A stretch of DNA of 53,344 nucleotides from Bacteroidia bacterium. Its GTDB lineage: Bacteria; Bacteroidota; Bacteroidia; 2-12-FULL-35-15. The position numbers and the translations under genes are program-made. This document shows positions 8,093 to 16,327 of the stretch, in pieces. The stretch covers positions 1 through 53,344 of the forward strand of contig JAEUTU010000068.1 of the NCBI GenBank assembly GCA_016786925.1, read 5' to 3'. The stretch's first letter is position 1. Each line of letters starts with the position of its first letter. The notes below the pieces were generated by a model that was given only the letters and a program-made list of their open reading frames with translations, was not told the origin of the DNA and did no database searches.

Positions 8093-9631
8093 TTATTTTA
8101 CGATAGACAATTTTGAGATACGGGAAGAGTTATTGTCCGTTTGCTTGATTAAATAGAGTCCTTCCGCGAGATCGACCTTGATCTCATGTAAGCCATTGCC
8201 TTGTAACTCTTGTGTAGAAATCAATTTTCCTGATAAATTATAAATTTCTAAACGGGTAATAGCTGATCTTGTTTGTAAAAAAACTTTATCAGAAGTAGGG
8301 TTGGGGAATAAAATTGCTTGCTCTTGATAATGACTATCATTAATAGTTGTAGCGATTGATGGTCCGATCTTTCCAATAACCATATCCCATTGGCCTTGAC
8401 TTACAAGAGAGTAGGTGTCAAAGTTGGCCGTTGTTTTGAAATTTCCTGAAAAATAAATGTTTTGTTCATGACATACTATTCCATTGGCCTCATCGTCTGT
8501 GGCGCCACCATAAAGTTTTAGCCAAAGATCGGTTCCGGCAGTATCAATCGTTCCGAAGCACATGTCTAGCCCCCCTAATTGAGTTTGAGATAAGCTGTTT
8601 AATGTAACAGTACCGGCTGTTGTTGCGATGAAATTAACTTTTCCATTAATGTATTGAATTTCTGCTTCCTCATCATTACCCATTCCCGATACAGCTTTAG
8701 TCCAAAACAATGAACCGTATGGACTTGTTTTTGTTATGAATACATCGCTACCTGTTGCTGTCAATGAATTACTACCAAAAGAAACTGTATTATTGAATCG
8801 TCCTATTGTATATAGATTAGCATTGTTGTCAATCGTTAATCTTCCTCCCATATCAAAACCGGTTCCGCCATAAGTGTTTACCCAAACAATATTTCCATTC
8901 GAATCGTATTTGGCAATATATACATCCTGGATTCCATTGCTGATCTTCTGTATTCCGGAAAAATTTGCTGTATCTCTAAAATATCCGGTTGTATAGATAT
9001 TGTTATTGTCATCAACTATAATATCATACCCTTTATCCAAACCATTTCCTCCTGCAGTAGCAGTCCAAACGTCTGCTCCTGAATCATTTAATTTTGCAAT
9101 AAATATATCCCAATCTCCACTTGTAGGCTCATTATTTATTAGCGTTGAATTTGTGAAAGTTGCATTCCCCGAATAAAATCCGGTTGCGTATATATCATTG
9201 CCTTTACAGTACAGGTCTAGAAATCCATTGGTTCCAAACATGCTACTATTGAATATGGCATTGTTCCAAATTACATTCCCGGAAAGATCGATCTTTTGAA
9301 TGGATGTGTTTTGATTGTTGTATAAATACAAGGCTCCGTTTCCATTGTAAGTTATACCATCGCCCCCTACATTTTCGATGGCCCATTGAACATTCCCTGA
9401 AGTGTCGTATTTTACACAATAGGTTCCAAATGGTTCTGTGAGTAAATATTGATCAAAGCGAATGGAGTCTTGAAATTTTCCAGTTACATATACGAATTGA
9501 TCATTGTCGAATGCAATGCCATTTCCATATTCAGTTTTAGGAGCTTTTCCTTGTTTTACCCATGCTACATTTTGTGCGGTGCTGATCATTGATATAAAAG
9601 AAATGATCAAAAGAGATAGTTTGTTTTTCAT
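8093..9631 (-). CDS. T9SS-exported beta-propeller (SBBP-type) protein
   Basis: A 512-residue secreted protein. After a signal peptide ending STA-Q (about residue 19) come seven copies of a unit of 50-65 residues with a G-x-x-W start and a D-x-N-x-x-Y/F-x-T-G core (for example DDNNNIYTTGYF), the pattern of SBBP beta-propeller blades; seven copies suit a seven-bladed propeller. The last 80 residues are a T9SS type A sorting domain (FPNPTSDKVF, LEIYNLSGKLI, GLYLIK), so the protein should reach the cell surface or medium. It has its own promoter and terminator. Ligand and role are unknown. Confidence 0.85.
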   Translation of the reverse strand: MKNKLSLLIISFISMISTAQNVAWVKQGKAPKTEYGNGIAFDNDQFVYVTGKFQDSIRFDQYLLTEPFGTYCVKYDTSGNVQWAIENVGGDGITYNGNGALYLYNNQNTSIQKIDLSGNVIWNNAIFNSSMFGTNGFLDLYCKGNDIYATGFYSGNATFTNSTLINNEPTSGDWDIFIAKLNDSGADVWTATAGGNGLDKGYDIIVDDNNNIYTTGYFRDTANFSGIQKISNGIQDVYIAKYDSNGNIVWVNTYGGTGFDMGGRLTIDNNANLYTIGRFNNTVSFGSNSLTATGSDVFITKTSPYGSLFWTKAVSGMGNDEEAEIQYINGKVNFIATTAGTVTLNSLSQTQLGGLDMCFGTIDTAGTDLWLKLYGGATDDEANGIVCHEQNIYFSGNFKTTANFDTYSLVSQGQWDMVIGKIGPSIATTINDSHYQEQAILFPNPTSDKVFLQTRSAITRLEIYNLSGKLISTQELQGNGLHEIKVDLAEGLYLIKQTDNNSSRISKLSIVK

Positions 9632-9652
9632 AGATTAAAATAAATTGTTAAG

Positions 9653-9683
9653 CAAATGTAATTCTAAACAGCTTTTGTAACAA
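9653..9683 (-). promoter_or_regulatory. Promoter of the beta-propeller gene
   Basis: On the minus strand TTG (9681-9683), 20 bases, TACATTTG (9653-9660), a full match to the Bacteroidota -7 consensus TAnnTTTG. It predicts a start near 9646 and a leader of about 15 bases. Confidence 0.6.
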
Positions 9684-9699
9684 TCTGTAAAAAGTCGAA

Positions 9700-9728
9700 A
9701 AAACTAAAATCTTACTGATTTTAGTTTT
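9700..9728 (-). terminator. AT-rich terminator at the end of the pigment operon
   Basis: A 12-bp perfect stem (9700-9711 and 9717-9728, loop 5 bases) whose minus-strand product is followed by six U residues. The stop codon of the acyltransferase gene (9721-9723) lies inside the stem. The stem has few G-C pairs, so it is probably a moderate terminator. Confidence 0.55.
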
Positions 9729-10629
9729 CTCCTTGTTCTTTCCAGAAAGCATAGAAATTAAACCACTGTTCAGGATAACGAAGTACCATTTTTTCTACCT
9801 CTGCTAAGTATTTTTGAAGTAGTTCCTGCACCGCTTTTTCTGTTTGTTCGGGAGTTCTTGCACGTTTTACTTCAATTGGTTCAGATGCAAAAAAGTGATA
9901 ATGACTATCGCTTTCTTTTACTGAAAAAACAACTGATAACGGGACTCCGAATTTAGCAGCCATAATGAATGGACCTGCAGGGAAAAGGGCTTTTTTGCCA
10001 AGGAATGTGGCTTCCAATGTCTGAACACCATCTCTGAAGCGATCTCCATGCATTACCACTAATTCATTATTGCTAAATGCATTGTGCAATTCGATCAAAT
10101 GCCCCATCTCACCATCTTTGATAGCTATGATCTTGACATTTTTTTTCTTTTGAACGCCATCCATGTATTTTTTCAGGTTTTCCCTTTCATTTTCATACAT
10201 GAGAATATTAAAAGTGGTGTTCAAACGATTTAATAACTGTCCGGCAATCTCCCAATTACCTATATGCGCACTAATGAGTATACCACCTTTGCCCATAGCT
10301 GCAATTTTGTCTAATTGATCGCCTCCTTCATGGTTGATGGTAAAATTGGTTTTTACTCCGGCCATCAGTGCTACTTTATCCAAAATGGTCTGTCCAAACA
10401 GATAATAGTTTTTGTAGATCTTCAAATAGGCAGTCGTCTTTTTATATTTTAATACTTCATGATAGAAGTAAAAGGAGGTTTTGTTTGATTTACGTGCAAA
10501 CAAAAAATAATAAAGGGCTACCAACCGTAATACGATGTATGCCGGTTTTAGCCCTAAATGATTTAAAATGAATACAAAAATTTTATGACCAAGTACTGTT
10601 CCTCTTGATTTGCCTTCCCACTTTGCCAT
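9721..10629 (-). CDS. LpxL/HtrB-type acyltransferase of the pigment operon
   Basis: A 302-residue member of the lysophospholipid/lipid A late acyltransferase family, with the catalytic H-x4-E motif in SAHIGNWEIAG (H122, E127) and the VMHGDRFRDG and FPAGPFIMAAKFGVP segments expected of the acceptor site. An amphipathic N-terminus (about 15-45) suggests inner-membrane association. It is last in a five-gene operon after the acyl carrier protein. In flexirubin and aryl-polyene clusters such an enzyme is thought to attach the polyene chain to a lipid, so a role in joining the aryl-polyene acyl group to its membrane partner is likelier than lipid A synthesis. That assignment rests on context. Confidence 0.75.
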   Translation of the reverse strand: MAKWEGKSRGTVLGHKIFVFILNHLGLKPAYIVLRLVALYYFLFARKSNKTSFYFYHEVLKYKKTTAYLKIYKNYYLFGQTILDKVALMAGVKTNFTINHEGGDQLDKIAAMGKGGILISAHIGNWEIAGQLLNRLNTTFNILMYENERENLKKYMDGVQKKKNVKIIAIKDGEMGHLIELHNAFSNNELVVMHGDRFRDGVQTLEATFLGKKALFPAGPFIMAAKFGVPLSVVFSVKESDSHYHFFASEPIEVKRARTPEQTEKAVQELLQKYLAEVEKMVLRYPEQWFNFYAFWKEQGEN

Positions 10630-10682
10630 GTTATGAAAGTTTTAGTTTGTCTTTAGAAACAACTAAACATTTGTATTGTTTT

Positions 10683-10940
10683 TTATGCAGTAGTTTTTTC
10701 TGCTACTTTTCTATTTACATAGTCATAAAAATCCTGGAATGTGTGGATGTTGATGAAGTCTTCAGCCACCACTTTGAATCCGAAATTGCTTTCGATGATA
10801 ACTACCAGATCCACATAGTCTAAACTGTCAAGGTCTAATGTTTCGCGTAGGTTAGCTGTAGGAACGATCTTCTCGGCATCTACTTCAAATTCATCTACTA
10901 AAAATTCGTTGATTTTGCTAATGATCTCTTCTTGTGTCAT
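10683..10940 (-). CDS. Acyl carrier protein of the pigment operon
   Basis: An 85-residue acyl carrier protein with the phosphopantetheine attachment serine in LDLDSLDYVDLV (S39) and an acidic four-helix profile. It sits between the ketosynthase (25-base gap) and the acyltransferase (53-base gap) of the same operon, so it is probably dedicated to aryl-polyene elongation rather than the housekeeping AcpP, which normally neighbours fabF. The motif is DSLD as in typical carriers. Confidence 0.9.
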   Translation of the reverse strand: MTQEEIISKINEFLVDEFEVDAEKIVPTANLRETLDLDSLDYVDLVVIIESNFGFKVVAEDFINIHTFQDFYDYVNRKVAEKTTA

Positions 10941-10965
10941 GTTGGTAATAGTGTTTCTATATTGT

Positions 10966-12189
10966 TTATTTTATTTTCTTAACGATCAAAGATGAATTTG
11001 TTCCTCCAAATCCAAAAGAATTGGATAAGAACATATCAATATTTTTTTCAGTTGTTTGTGCAGCGATATTCAATTTTGCTGATGCCTCATCAGGATTTTC
11101 AAAATTGATATTGGGAGCAACAAAGTTATTCTGCATCATTAGCATTGAATATACGATCTCACTGGCTCCTGCCATCCAACATTCATGCCCGGTCATTGAT
11201 TTGGTAGAGCTAACCAACGGTTTTGATTCTCCAAACACCATATCAATTGCTTGTGCTTCTGTTCTGTCACCGCCTGGAGTTGAAGTAGCATGCGCATTGA
11301 TATAATCAATATCAGCAGCTTTTACACCGGCTCCATTTAATGCCATGTGTAATGAACGAACTTGTCCATCCACGTTAGAATTAGAAATATGATCACCGTT
11401 TGATGAAAAACCGTATCCGATCACTTCAGCTAAGATAGGAGCTCCACGTTTAACGGCACTTTCATAATCTTCCAAAATTACAGTAGCGGCACCACCACTA
11501 GGAACTAATCCATCACGATCACGGTCAAATGGACGTGACGCTTTGGTAGGATCATTTTCACGAATAGAGAATGCACTTAAACCATCAAAACTTCCAAAGG
11601 CAAAAGGATTCACCTCTTGCGCACCACCACAGATCACATGTTTTTGTAATCCCCATTTGATCATTAGATAACCTAATCCAATAGAGTGGGAGCCACTGGC
11701 ACATGCTGCACTGATGGTAAAGTTGATGCCTTTTAATTTGAAAATAGTGGATAGGTTCATGGTAACAGTACAGTTCATCGACTGAAAAATGGAACCTGAT
11801 CCTAAAAGTGTAGTATCTTTTTTTGCTCTGATGGTGTCAATGGCTTCGGAAACAGCTTTTGCTGAACTGTCATTTCCGTAGAGGATTCCAACTTCATTTT
11901 TTTCGACCCAATCCATTTCCATTTTAGCATTTTTCATAGCCTCAATGGTTGCCATGTATGCATATTCTGCTTCTTCTGATAGACCAACTCTTGCTCTTCT
12001 ATCCAATAGACCTTTTAATTGAGGTGCTTCTACAATGCCAGTTAAACCGGAACGATAGCCCCAAGCTTTGCGTTCCATATCCATTCCAATACCCGACTTT
12101 CCGGTGTACAATGAATGTTTTACTTCCTCCAGATTTTTTCCGAGGCAACTCCAAATTCCTAAACCTGTTATTACAACCCTATTATTCAT
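10966..12189 (-). CDS. Beta-ketoacyl-ACP synthase (FabF-like) of the pigment operon
   Basis: A 407-residue condensing enzyme with the complete thiolase-fold triad: nucleophile in SAACASGSHS (C163), histidine in NAHATSTPGGD (H300) and GHE (H335), and a lysine in SSTKSMTGHE (K330). It would extend an ACP-bound acyl chain by decarboxylative condensation with malonyl-ACP. With the lyase, reductase and carrier protein around it, the expected primer is an aryl acid. Aryl-polyene systems use a KS with a partner chain-length factor; no such partner is present nearby, so it is either encoded elsewhere or this enzyme acts alone. Confidence 0.9.
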   Translation of the reverse strand: MNNRVVITGLGIWSCLGKNLEEVKHSLYTGKSGIGMDMERKAWGYRSGLTGIVEAPQLKGLLDRRARVGLSEEAEYAYMATIEAMKNAKMEMDWVEKNEVGILYGNDSSAKAVSEAIDTIRAKKDTTLLGSGSIFQSMNCTVTMNLSTIFKLKGINFTISAACASGSHSIGLGYLMIKWGLQKHVICGGAQEVNPFAFGSFDGLSAFSIRENDPTKASRPFDRDRDGLVPSGGAATVILEDYESAVKRGAPILAEVIGYGFSSNGDHISNSNVDGQVRSLHMALNGAGVKAADIDYINAHATSTPGGDRTEAQAIDMVFGESKPLVSSTKSMTGHECWMAGASEIVYSMLMMQNNFVAPNINFENPDEASAKLNIAAQTTEKNIDMFLSNSFGFGGTNSSLIVKKIK

Positions 12190-12260
12190 CTAATTTCTGC
12201 TAAAAAAGAAGTTAAAAATACTCAATTTTTCAATGTACAGACATATATTTTTTAAACAAC

Positions 12261-12989
12261 TTAGCTGTACAATCCACCATTCACAGAAAGCACTTGTCCA
12301 GTGATGTATGTGGCTTTGTCGGATGCTAAGAAACAAACAGCATCAGCAACTTCTTCAGCTGTTCCAAAGCGGTTTGCCGGGATCAATTGTTTGAAGTCTT
12401 TTTCATTCAAGTCTTCAGTCATATCTGTTTTGATGAATCCCGGAGCAACACAGTTAACAGTAATTCCTCTTCTGCCAACCTCTTGCGCTAATGCTTTGGT
12501 TGCGCCAATAACTCCTGCTTTTGCAGCTGAATAGTTCGTTTGACCTGGTAAGCCTTTTAATCCGGATAGTGATACAACATTCACTACGCGACCGTATTTC
12601 TTCACCAACATGCCTTTGATGATGATGCGTGTAACATTGTAAAATCCTCCTAAGCCAATTCCTAATACAGTATTCCACTCTTCATTGCTCATCCACATTA
12701 ACAGTTGATCTTTTCGGATACCTGCATTATTAACAAGTATTTCAATTGTTTTATCAGGATTTTTCTCTACCCATCCACCCAATACAGCTTCAACTTCAGC
12801 TTGGTTGGAAACATCGAATTTCATGATCTCCCCATTGCTCCCTTTTTCGCGAACCATTGCCAATGTCTTTTCGGCCTCATCTGCTTTTGATGTATAGTTG
12901 ATGATCACATAATGTCCCATTTCTGCTAATTGAACACAGATAGCGCGACCAATTCCACGTGAACCTCCTGTTACTAATGCGTATTTCAT
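12261..12989 (-). CDS. 3-oxoacyl-ACP reductase (FabG-like SDR) of the pigment operon
   Basis: A 242-residue short-chain dehydrogenase/reductase with the nucleotide-binding TGGSRGIG (7-14), NNAG (87-90), catalytic serine region NVVSLSG (137-143) and YSAAK (Y153, K157). It would reduce the ketone made by the adjacent synthase using NADPH. The gene lies 32 bases after the ammonia-lyase and 71 bases before the ketosynthase on the same strand. A housekeeping FabG is expected elsewhere in the genome, so this copy is probably specific to the pigment pathway. Confidence 0.9.
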   Translation of the reverse strand: MKYALVTGGSRGIGRAICVQLAEMGHYVIINYTSKADEAEKTLAMVREKGSNGEIMKFDVSNQAEVEAVLGGWVEKNPDKTIEILVNNAGIRKDQLLMWMSNEEWNTVLGIGLGGFYNVTRIIIKGMLVKKYGRVVNVVSLSGLKGLPGQTNYSAAKAGVIGATKALAQEVGRRGITVNCVAPGFIKTDMTEDLNEKDFKQLIPANRFGTAEEVADAVCFLASDKATYITGQVLSVNGGLYS

Positions 12990-13021
12990 AATTTTATATG
13001 TTTAAGAGCTTTTGTTATAAT

Positions 13022-14563
13022 TTAAATGTGTGCAGGACTATTCGCCTGTAAGTGATGTTTTACTTTCTCTAATCGTTTGTACATGATACTGTCGTTTTCA
13101 AAACGCTCAACAATGCCTCTGATCCTGTCGTAAGTGCCTTTTAGATCGCTGGAAAGTTTACTGCTGAAATTAAGTGCATCAATTGCCTGTATTGCGCTCA
13201 ATAGCTCAATAGCAAGTACCTGATACGCATTCTCAACAACTTTAGCTGTGATCAATGCAGCATTCGTTCCCATACTTACAATATCCTGATTGTCGTTATT
13301 GTTCGGGATACTGTGAATGTACATTGGGTTGGAAAGCATTTGATTCTCGGCTGTAGTAGATGTAGCTGTGAACTGTGCCGCTTGCATTCCCAGATTCAAT
13401 CCCAATTTTCCTAAATTGACAAATGGAGGTAATTTACCATTTAGTTTATCATTCATTAAGAAATTCAATTGACGTTCAGCCAACATGGTCATTTTTGTGA
13501 TCGCGATCTTTAGTTTATCCATTTCCAAGGCAACATAATCGCCATGGAAGTTACCACCATGAAATACGTTGTTATTGGCTTTGTCAATAATTGGATTATC
13601 ATTCACCGAATTAACTTCGTTCTCTAAAACACTTTCGGTGAATAGTATTGTGTCCAGAACAGGTCCTAGTATCTGTGGTACGCAGCGGATAGAGTAGTAT
13701 TCCTGTACTTTGTCTTTGAATACTTCAACATCGGTAAGTTTTGAATCAAACAAGTGTTCTTCACGCTTACGGATGAGTTTGCTGTTTGCCATTGCCTTGT
13801 TCATGGCTTCGGCTACAAGGCGCTGACCAACATGTGGTTTAACGCTATTTAGTTCTTTCGAAAAATGATCGCCATAAGATTCAACCATTTCAATGATCAA
13901 CATGGAAGAGGATAAACTCCAGTTCAATAATTGTTTCGCATGTAAAAGGTTAACCATGGCTATTCCGGTCATAACCGATGTTCCATTGATCAATGCTAAT
14001 CCTTCACGTAAACGCACTGTGATTGGTTTTACACCCACTTCTTTGTATACTTCAGCCGTTGGGCGTAATTCACCTTTGTAGGTTACTTCTCCTTCACCGA
14101 TAAGATTTAATGCTAAATGTGCCAGCTGAACAAGGTCGCCACTTGCACCAACACCACCATGCTCAAAAATTTGAGGATAAACTTCTTTGTTGATCAAGTC
14201 TCTTAATAATTCAACTACCTCAGGATGAATGCCGGAATAGCCCTGCATTAATGAGCTGAGGCGGCAGATCATTGCCGATTTTACATTGATATCAGAAAGT
14301 CTGTTACCTGCACCTGTAGTATGGCTTCGAATGAGGTTATACTGAAGATCCAGCTGGTTTTGCTCGGAAATTTTATATTGAGCCATTGGACCAAACCCGG
14401 TATTGATGCCGTAGATCAATTTATTTTTGGAGAAATCCTTCAGGAATTCATGGCTTTCGGCTACTTTTTTAAGTGCAGCAGCATCCAATTCAATCTTCTC
14501 ACCCTGATATAAGATCTTAAAAAAATCGTCAGATGTTAGCGGTTTTGTTCCAATTAGTATCAT
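13022..14563 (-). CDS. Aromatic amino acid ammonia-lyase, probable tyrosine ammonia-lyase
   Basis: A 513-residue member of the HAL/PAL/TAL family that removes ammonia from an aromatic amino acid through the MIO cofactor, formed from the A140-S141-G142 triad in GGVGASGDLVQ. Other conserved parts are the Tyr loop YGINTGFGPMAQY (Y51) and SIPNNNDNQDIVS. It closely resembles, from memory, the characterised Flavobacterium johnsoniae tyrosine ammonia-lyase (shared segments such as LQYNLIRSH, KVQEYYS and LGPVL). Tyrosine to 4-coumarate is the expected reaction, feeding aryl-polyene/flexirubin assembly. Histidine specificity is less likely because no hutU, hutI or hutG lies nearby. It is first in the five-gene operon. 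Confidence 0.85.
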   Translation of the reverse strand: MILIGTKPLTSDDFFKILYQGEKIELDAAALKKVAESHEFLKDFSKNKLIYGINTGFGPMAQYKISEQNQLDLQYNLIRSHTTGAGNRLSDINVKSAMICRLSSLMQGYSGIHPEVVELLRDLINKEVYPQIFEHGGVGASGDLVQLAHLALNLIGEGEVTYKGELRPTAEVYKEVGVKPITVRLREGLALINGTSVMTGIAMVNLLHAKQLLNWSLSSSMLIIEMVESYGDHFSKELNSVKPHVGQRLVAEAMNKAMANSKLIRKREEHLFDSKLTDVEVFKDKVQEYYSIRCVPQILGPVLDTILFTESVLENEVNSVNDNPIIDKANNNVFHGGNFHGDYVALEMDKLKIAITKMTMLAERQLNFLMNDKLNGKLPPFVNLGKLGLNLGMQAAQFTATSTTAENQMLSNPMYIHSIPNNNDNQDIVSMGTNAALITAKVVENAYQVLAIELLSAIQAIDALNFSSKLSSDLKGTYDRIRGIVERFENDSIMYKRLEKVKHHLQANSPAHI

Positions 14564-14581
14564 AATATGCTTTATATCAAC

Positions 14582-14609
14582 ACTTTTGCATCAAATGCAA
14601 TGCAAAAGT
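14582..14609 (-). promoter_or_regulatory. Inverted repeat in the leader of the pigment operon
   Basis: A perfect 10-bp inverted repeat (14582-14591 and 14600-14609, ACTTTTGCAT / ATGCAAAAGT, 8-base spacer) with a nested 6-bp dyad TTGCAT-caa-ATGCAA. It lies between the predicted transcription start (about 14654) and the lyase ATG, ending 18 bases before that codon. It could be a repressor operator or an RNA hairpin near the ribosome-binding region. Confidence 0.5.
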
Positions 14610-14660
14610 ACGTTGTTTATTGTCTATTAAAAATAATTAGTAAGTTTTTTAGAAAAAACG

Positions 14661-14691
14661 CAAAAATAGACCTTTCCGCAATATATACAAA
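14661..14691 (-). promoter_or_regulatory. Consensus promoter of the pigment operon
   Basis: On the minus strand TTTG (14688-14691), exactly 19 bases, TATTTTTG (14661-14668), a perfect match to the Bacteroidota TTTG-N19-TAnnTTTG consensus. The predicted leader to the lyase ATG is about 90 bases and contains the inverted repeat at 14582-14609. A second -7-like element, TACTTTTG (14603-14610), lacks a -33 partner. Confidence 0.6.
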
Positions 14692-14762
14692 GTTTTGGAT
14701 TATTTGTTTTTATTGATTTCCATGATATTGCTCACGATCGATTTTTTTTGATATATTTTAGA

Positions 14763-14770
14763 TATTTTTG
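14763..14770 (+). promoter_or_regulatory. Possible -7 element for the desaturase gene
   Basis: TATTTTTG matches TAnnTTTG and lies 36 bases before the desaturase ATG, but no TTG is found at the correct spacing upstream. It could be an activator-dependent promoter or a chance match. Confidence 0.25.
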
Positions 14771-14806
14771 GGCTGTTTTTGAGATAAAAAGATCAAATAA
14801 TTAGTA

Positions 14807-16276
14807 ATGGACAATCAAAAATCGTGTGCGATCATTGGAGCAGGTATTTCGGGTATCGGAGCTTCCATTAGAATGCGAAATAAAGGCTATAAAGTGGTTG
14901 TTTATGAGGCGAATACGTTTCCTGGCGGAAAATTGTCCTCAGAGAGTAATAAGGGCTATCGTTTCGATATGGGCCCTTCTGTATTCACCATGCCGGAATA
15001 TGTGGATGAGCTGATCACTCTGTCCGGGAAAAATCCGAAAGACTATTTTAACTATGTGCAGTTGGACCCCGTTTACAAGTATTTTTTTGAAGATGGCACT
15101 GTATTGGACAGTTTTCACGGGAAAAAGTCATATGCAAAGGAAATGGCTTCCAAAACGAAGGTAAAAGAGCAGGAGATCATTAATTATCTCGATAAAACGG
15201 AAGAGATGTATGAGCTAACAGCAGAGGTTTTTCTGCATAATTCTCTTCATAAATTCAAGAATTTTTTCACGAAAGCTGTTGCTAAAGGATTGATCAATTT
15301 TGGAAAGATCGGTGCTTTTGATACCATGAACGGGGCAAATGAAAAAGCATTTAAAGATCCGCATCTGGTGCAGATATTCAACCGTTATTCAACGTATAAC
15401 GGATCAAGTCCCTATTTAGCGCCTGCAACGCTAAATGTCATCCCGCATGTGGAGATCGTGAAGGGGGCGTATTATCCTGTTGGTGGAATGTACAGCATTA
15501 CCTCCTCATTGGTAAAGTTGGGAAAGGATATTGGAATTGATTATCGTTTCGGAACTCCTGTCAATGAGATTGTCATCGAAAATGGAGCAGCGAAAGGTGT
15601 TCGAACAGAGCATGGTATAGAAAAATATGATGTGGTGATCAGTAATATGGATGTGTATAATACCTACCATAAATTGATGCCATCGGCTAAGAAACCTGAA
15701 AAAATTCTGAATCAGCCGAAGTCGAGTTCAGGAATTATTTTCTATTGGGGAATAAAAAATAGTTTCAAGGAATTGGAACTGCATAACATACTTTTTAGTG
15801 AGAATTATCGCGATGAATTCGATACGATCTTCTCTAAGAAAACGATCTATCATGATCCCACCATTTATGTGAATATCACTTCCAAACATACGCCATCTGA
15901 TGCTCCTCCAGGATGTGAGAATTGGTTTGCTTTTATCAATACGCCCAACAATGAAGGACAGGATTGGGATAAATTGATTGATCAGGCTCGTGAGGCAATG
16001 ATCAAAAAAGTAAACCGGATCTTAAAAACAGATATCCGCCCAATGATCGAATGTGAAATGGTATTTGATCCAAGAGTGATAGAAAAACGTACTTCCAGTG
16101 CATTTGGTGCTATTTATGGAAATAGTTCCAATAATAAGTTTGCTGCATTTTTGAGACATCCTAATTTTTCGAAGAAGATCAAAAATCTTTATTTCTGTGG
16201 AGGAAGTGTTCATCCCGGACCAAGCATTCCACTATGCTTATTATCTGCAAAAATTACGACAGATCTTATTAAATAA
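14807..16276 (+). CDS. Carotenoid desaturase, CrtD/CrtI family
   Basis: A 489-residue FAD-dependent polyene desaturase. The dinucleotide-binding motif GAGISGIGAS (11-20) and YEANTFPGGK (34-43) open the protein, and the C-terminal signature FCGGSVHPGPSIPLCLLSAK closes it. That ending (GGSVHPG...PLCLLSAKI) is closer to 1-hydroxycarotenoid 3,4-desaturases (CrtD) of this phylum than to the THPG ending of phytoene desaturase CrtI. No other carotenoid gene (crtB, crtY, crtC, crtI) lies in the window. It is divergent from the pigment operon across 243 bases, which may point to shared control or to a substrate made by that operon. The exact substrate is uncertain. Confidence 0.75.
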   Translation: MDNQKSCAIIGAGISGIGASIRMRNKGYKVVVYEANTFPGGKLSSESNKGYRFDMGPSVFTMPEYVDELITLSGKNPKDYFNYVQLDPVYKYFFEDGTVLDSFHGKKSYAKEMASKTKVKEQEIINYLDKTEEMYELTAEVFLHNSLHKFKNFFTKAVAKGLINFGKIGAFDTMNGANEKAFKDPHLVQIFNRYSTYNGSSPYLAPATLNVIPHVEIVKGAYYPVGGMYSITSSLVKLGKDIGIDYRFGTPVNEIVIENGAAKGVRTEHGIEKYDVVISNMDVYNTYHKLMPSAKKPEKILNQPKSSSGIIFYWGIKNSFKELELHNILFSENYRDEFDTIFSKKTIYHDPTIYVNITSKHTPSDAPPGCENWFAFINTPNNEGQDWDKLIDQAREAMIKKVNRILKTDIRPMIECEMVFDPRVIEKRTSSAFGAIYGNSSNNKFAAFLRHPNFSKKIKNLYFCGGSVHPGPSIPLCLLSAKITTDLIK

Positions 16277-16308
16277 AAAAATCCCTTTCAATGTGAAAGG
16301 GATTTTTT
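16276..16308. terminator. Bidirectional terminator between desaturase and giant repeat gene
   Basis: A 15-bp perfect inverted repeat (16276-16290 and 16294-16308, core TCCCTTTCA / TGAAAGGGA, loop 3 bases) bordered by A- and T-runs. It lies directly after the desaturase stop and 20 bases from the convergent stop at 16328, so it serves both genes. Confidence 0.9.
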
Positions 16309-16327
16309 AGTTTTTTAGAATTCTGTA

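Noticed and set aside
13022..14563. Histidine ammonia-lyase HutH
   Set aside because: The family fits, but the fatty-acid-type operon, absence of other hut genes and close resemblance to the remembered F. johnsoniae TAL favour a tyrosine enzyme.
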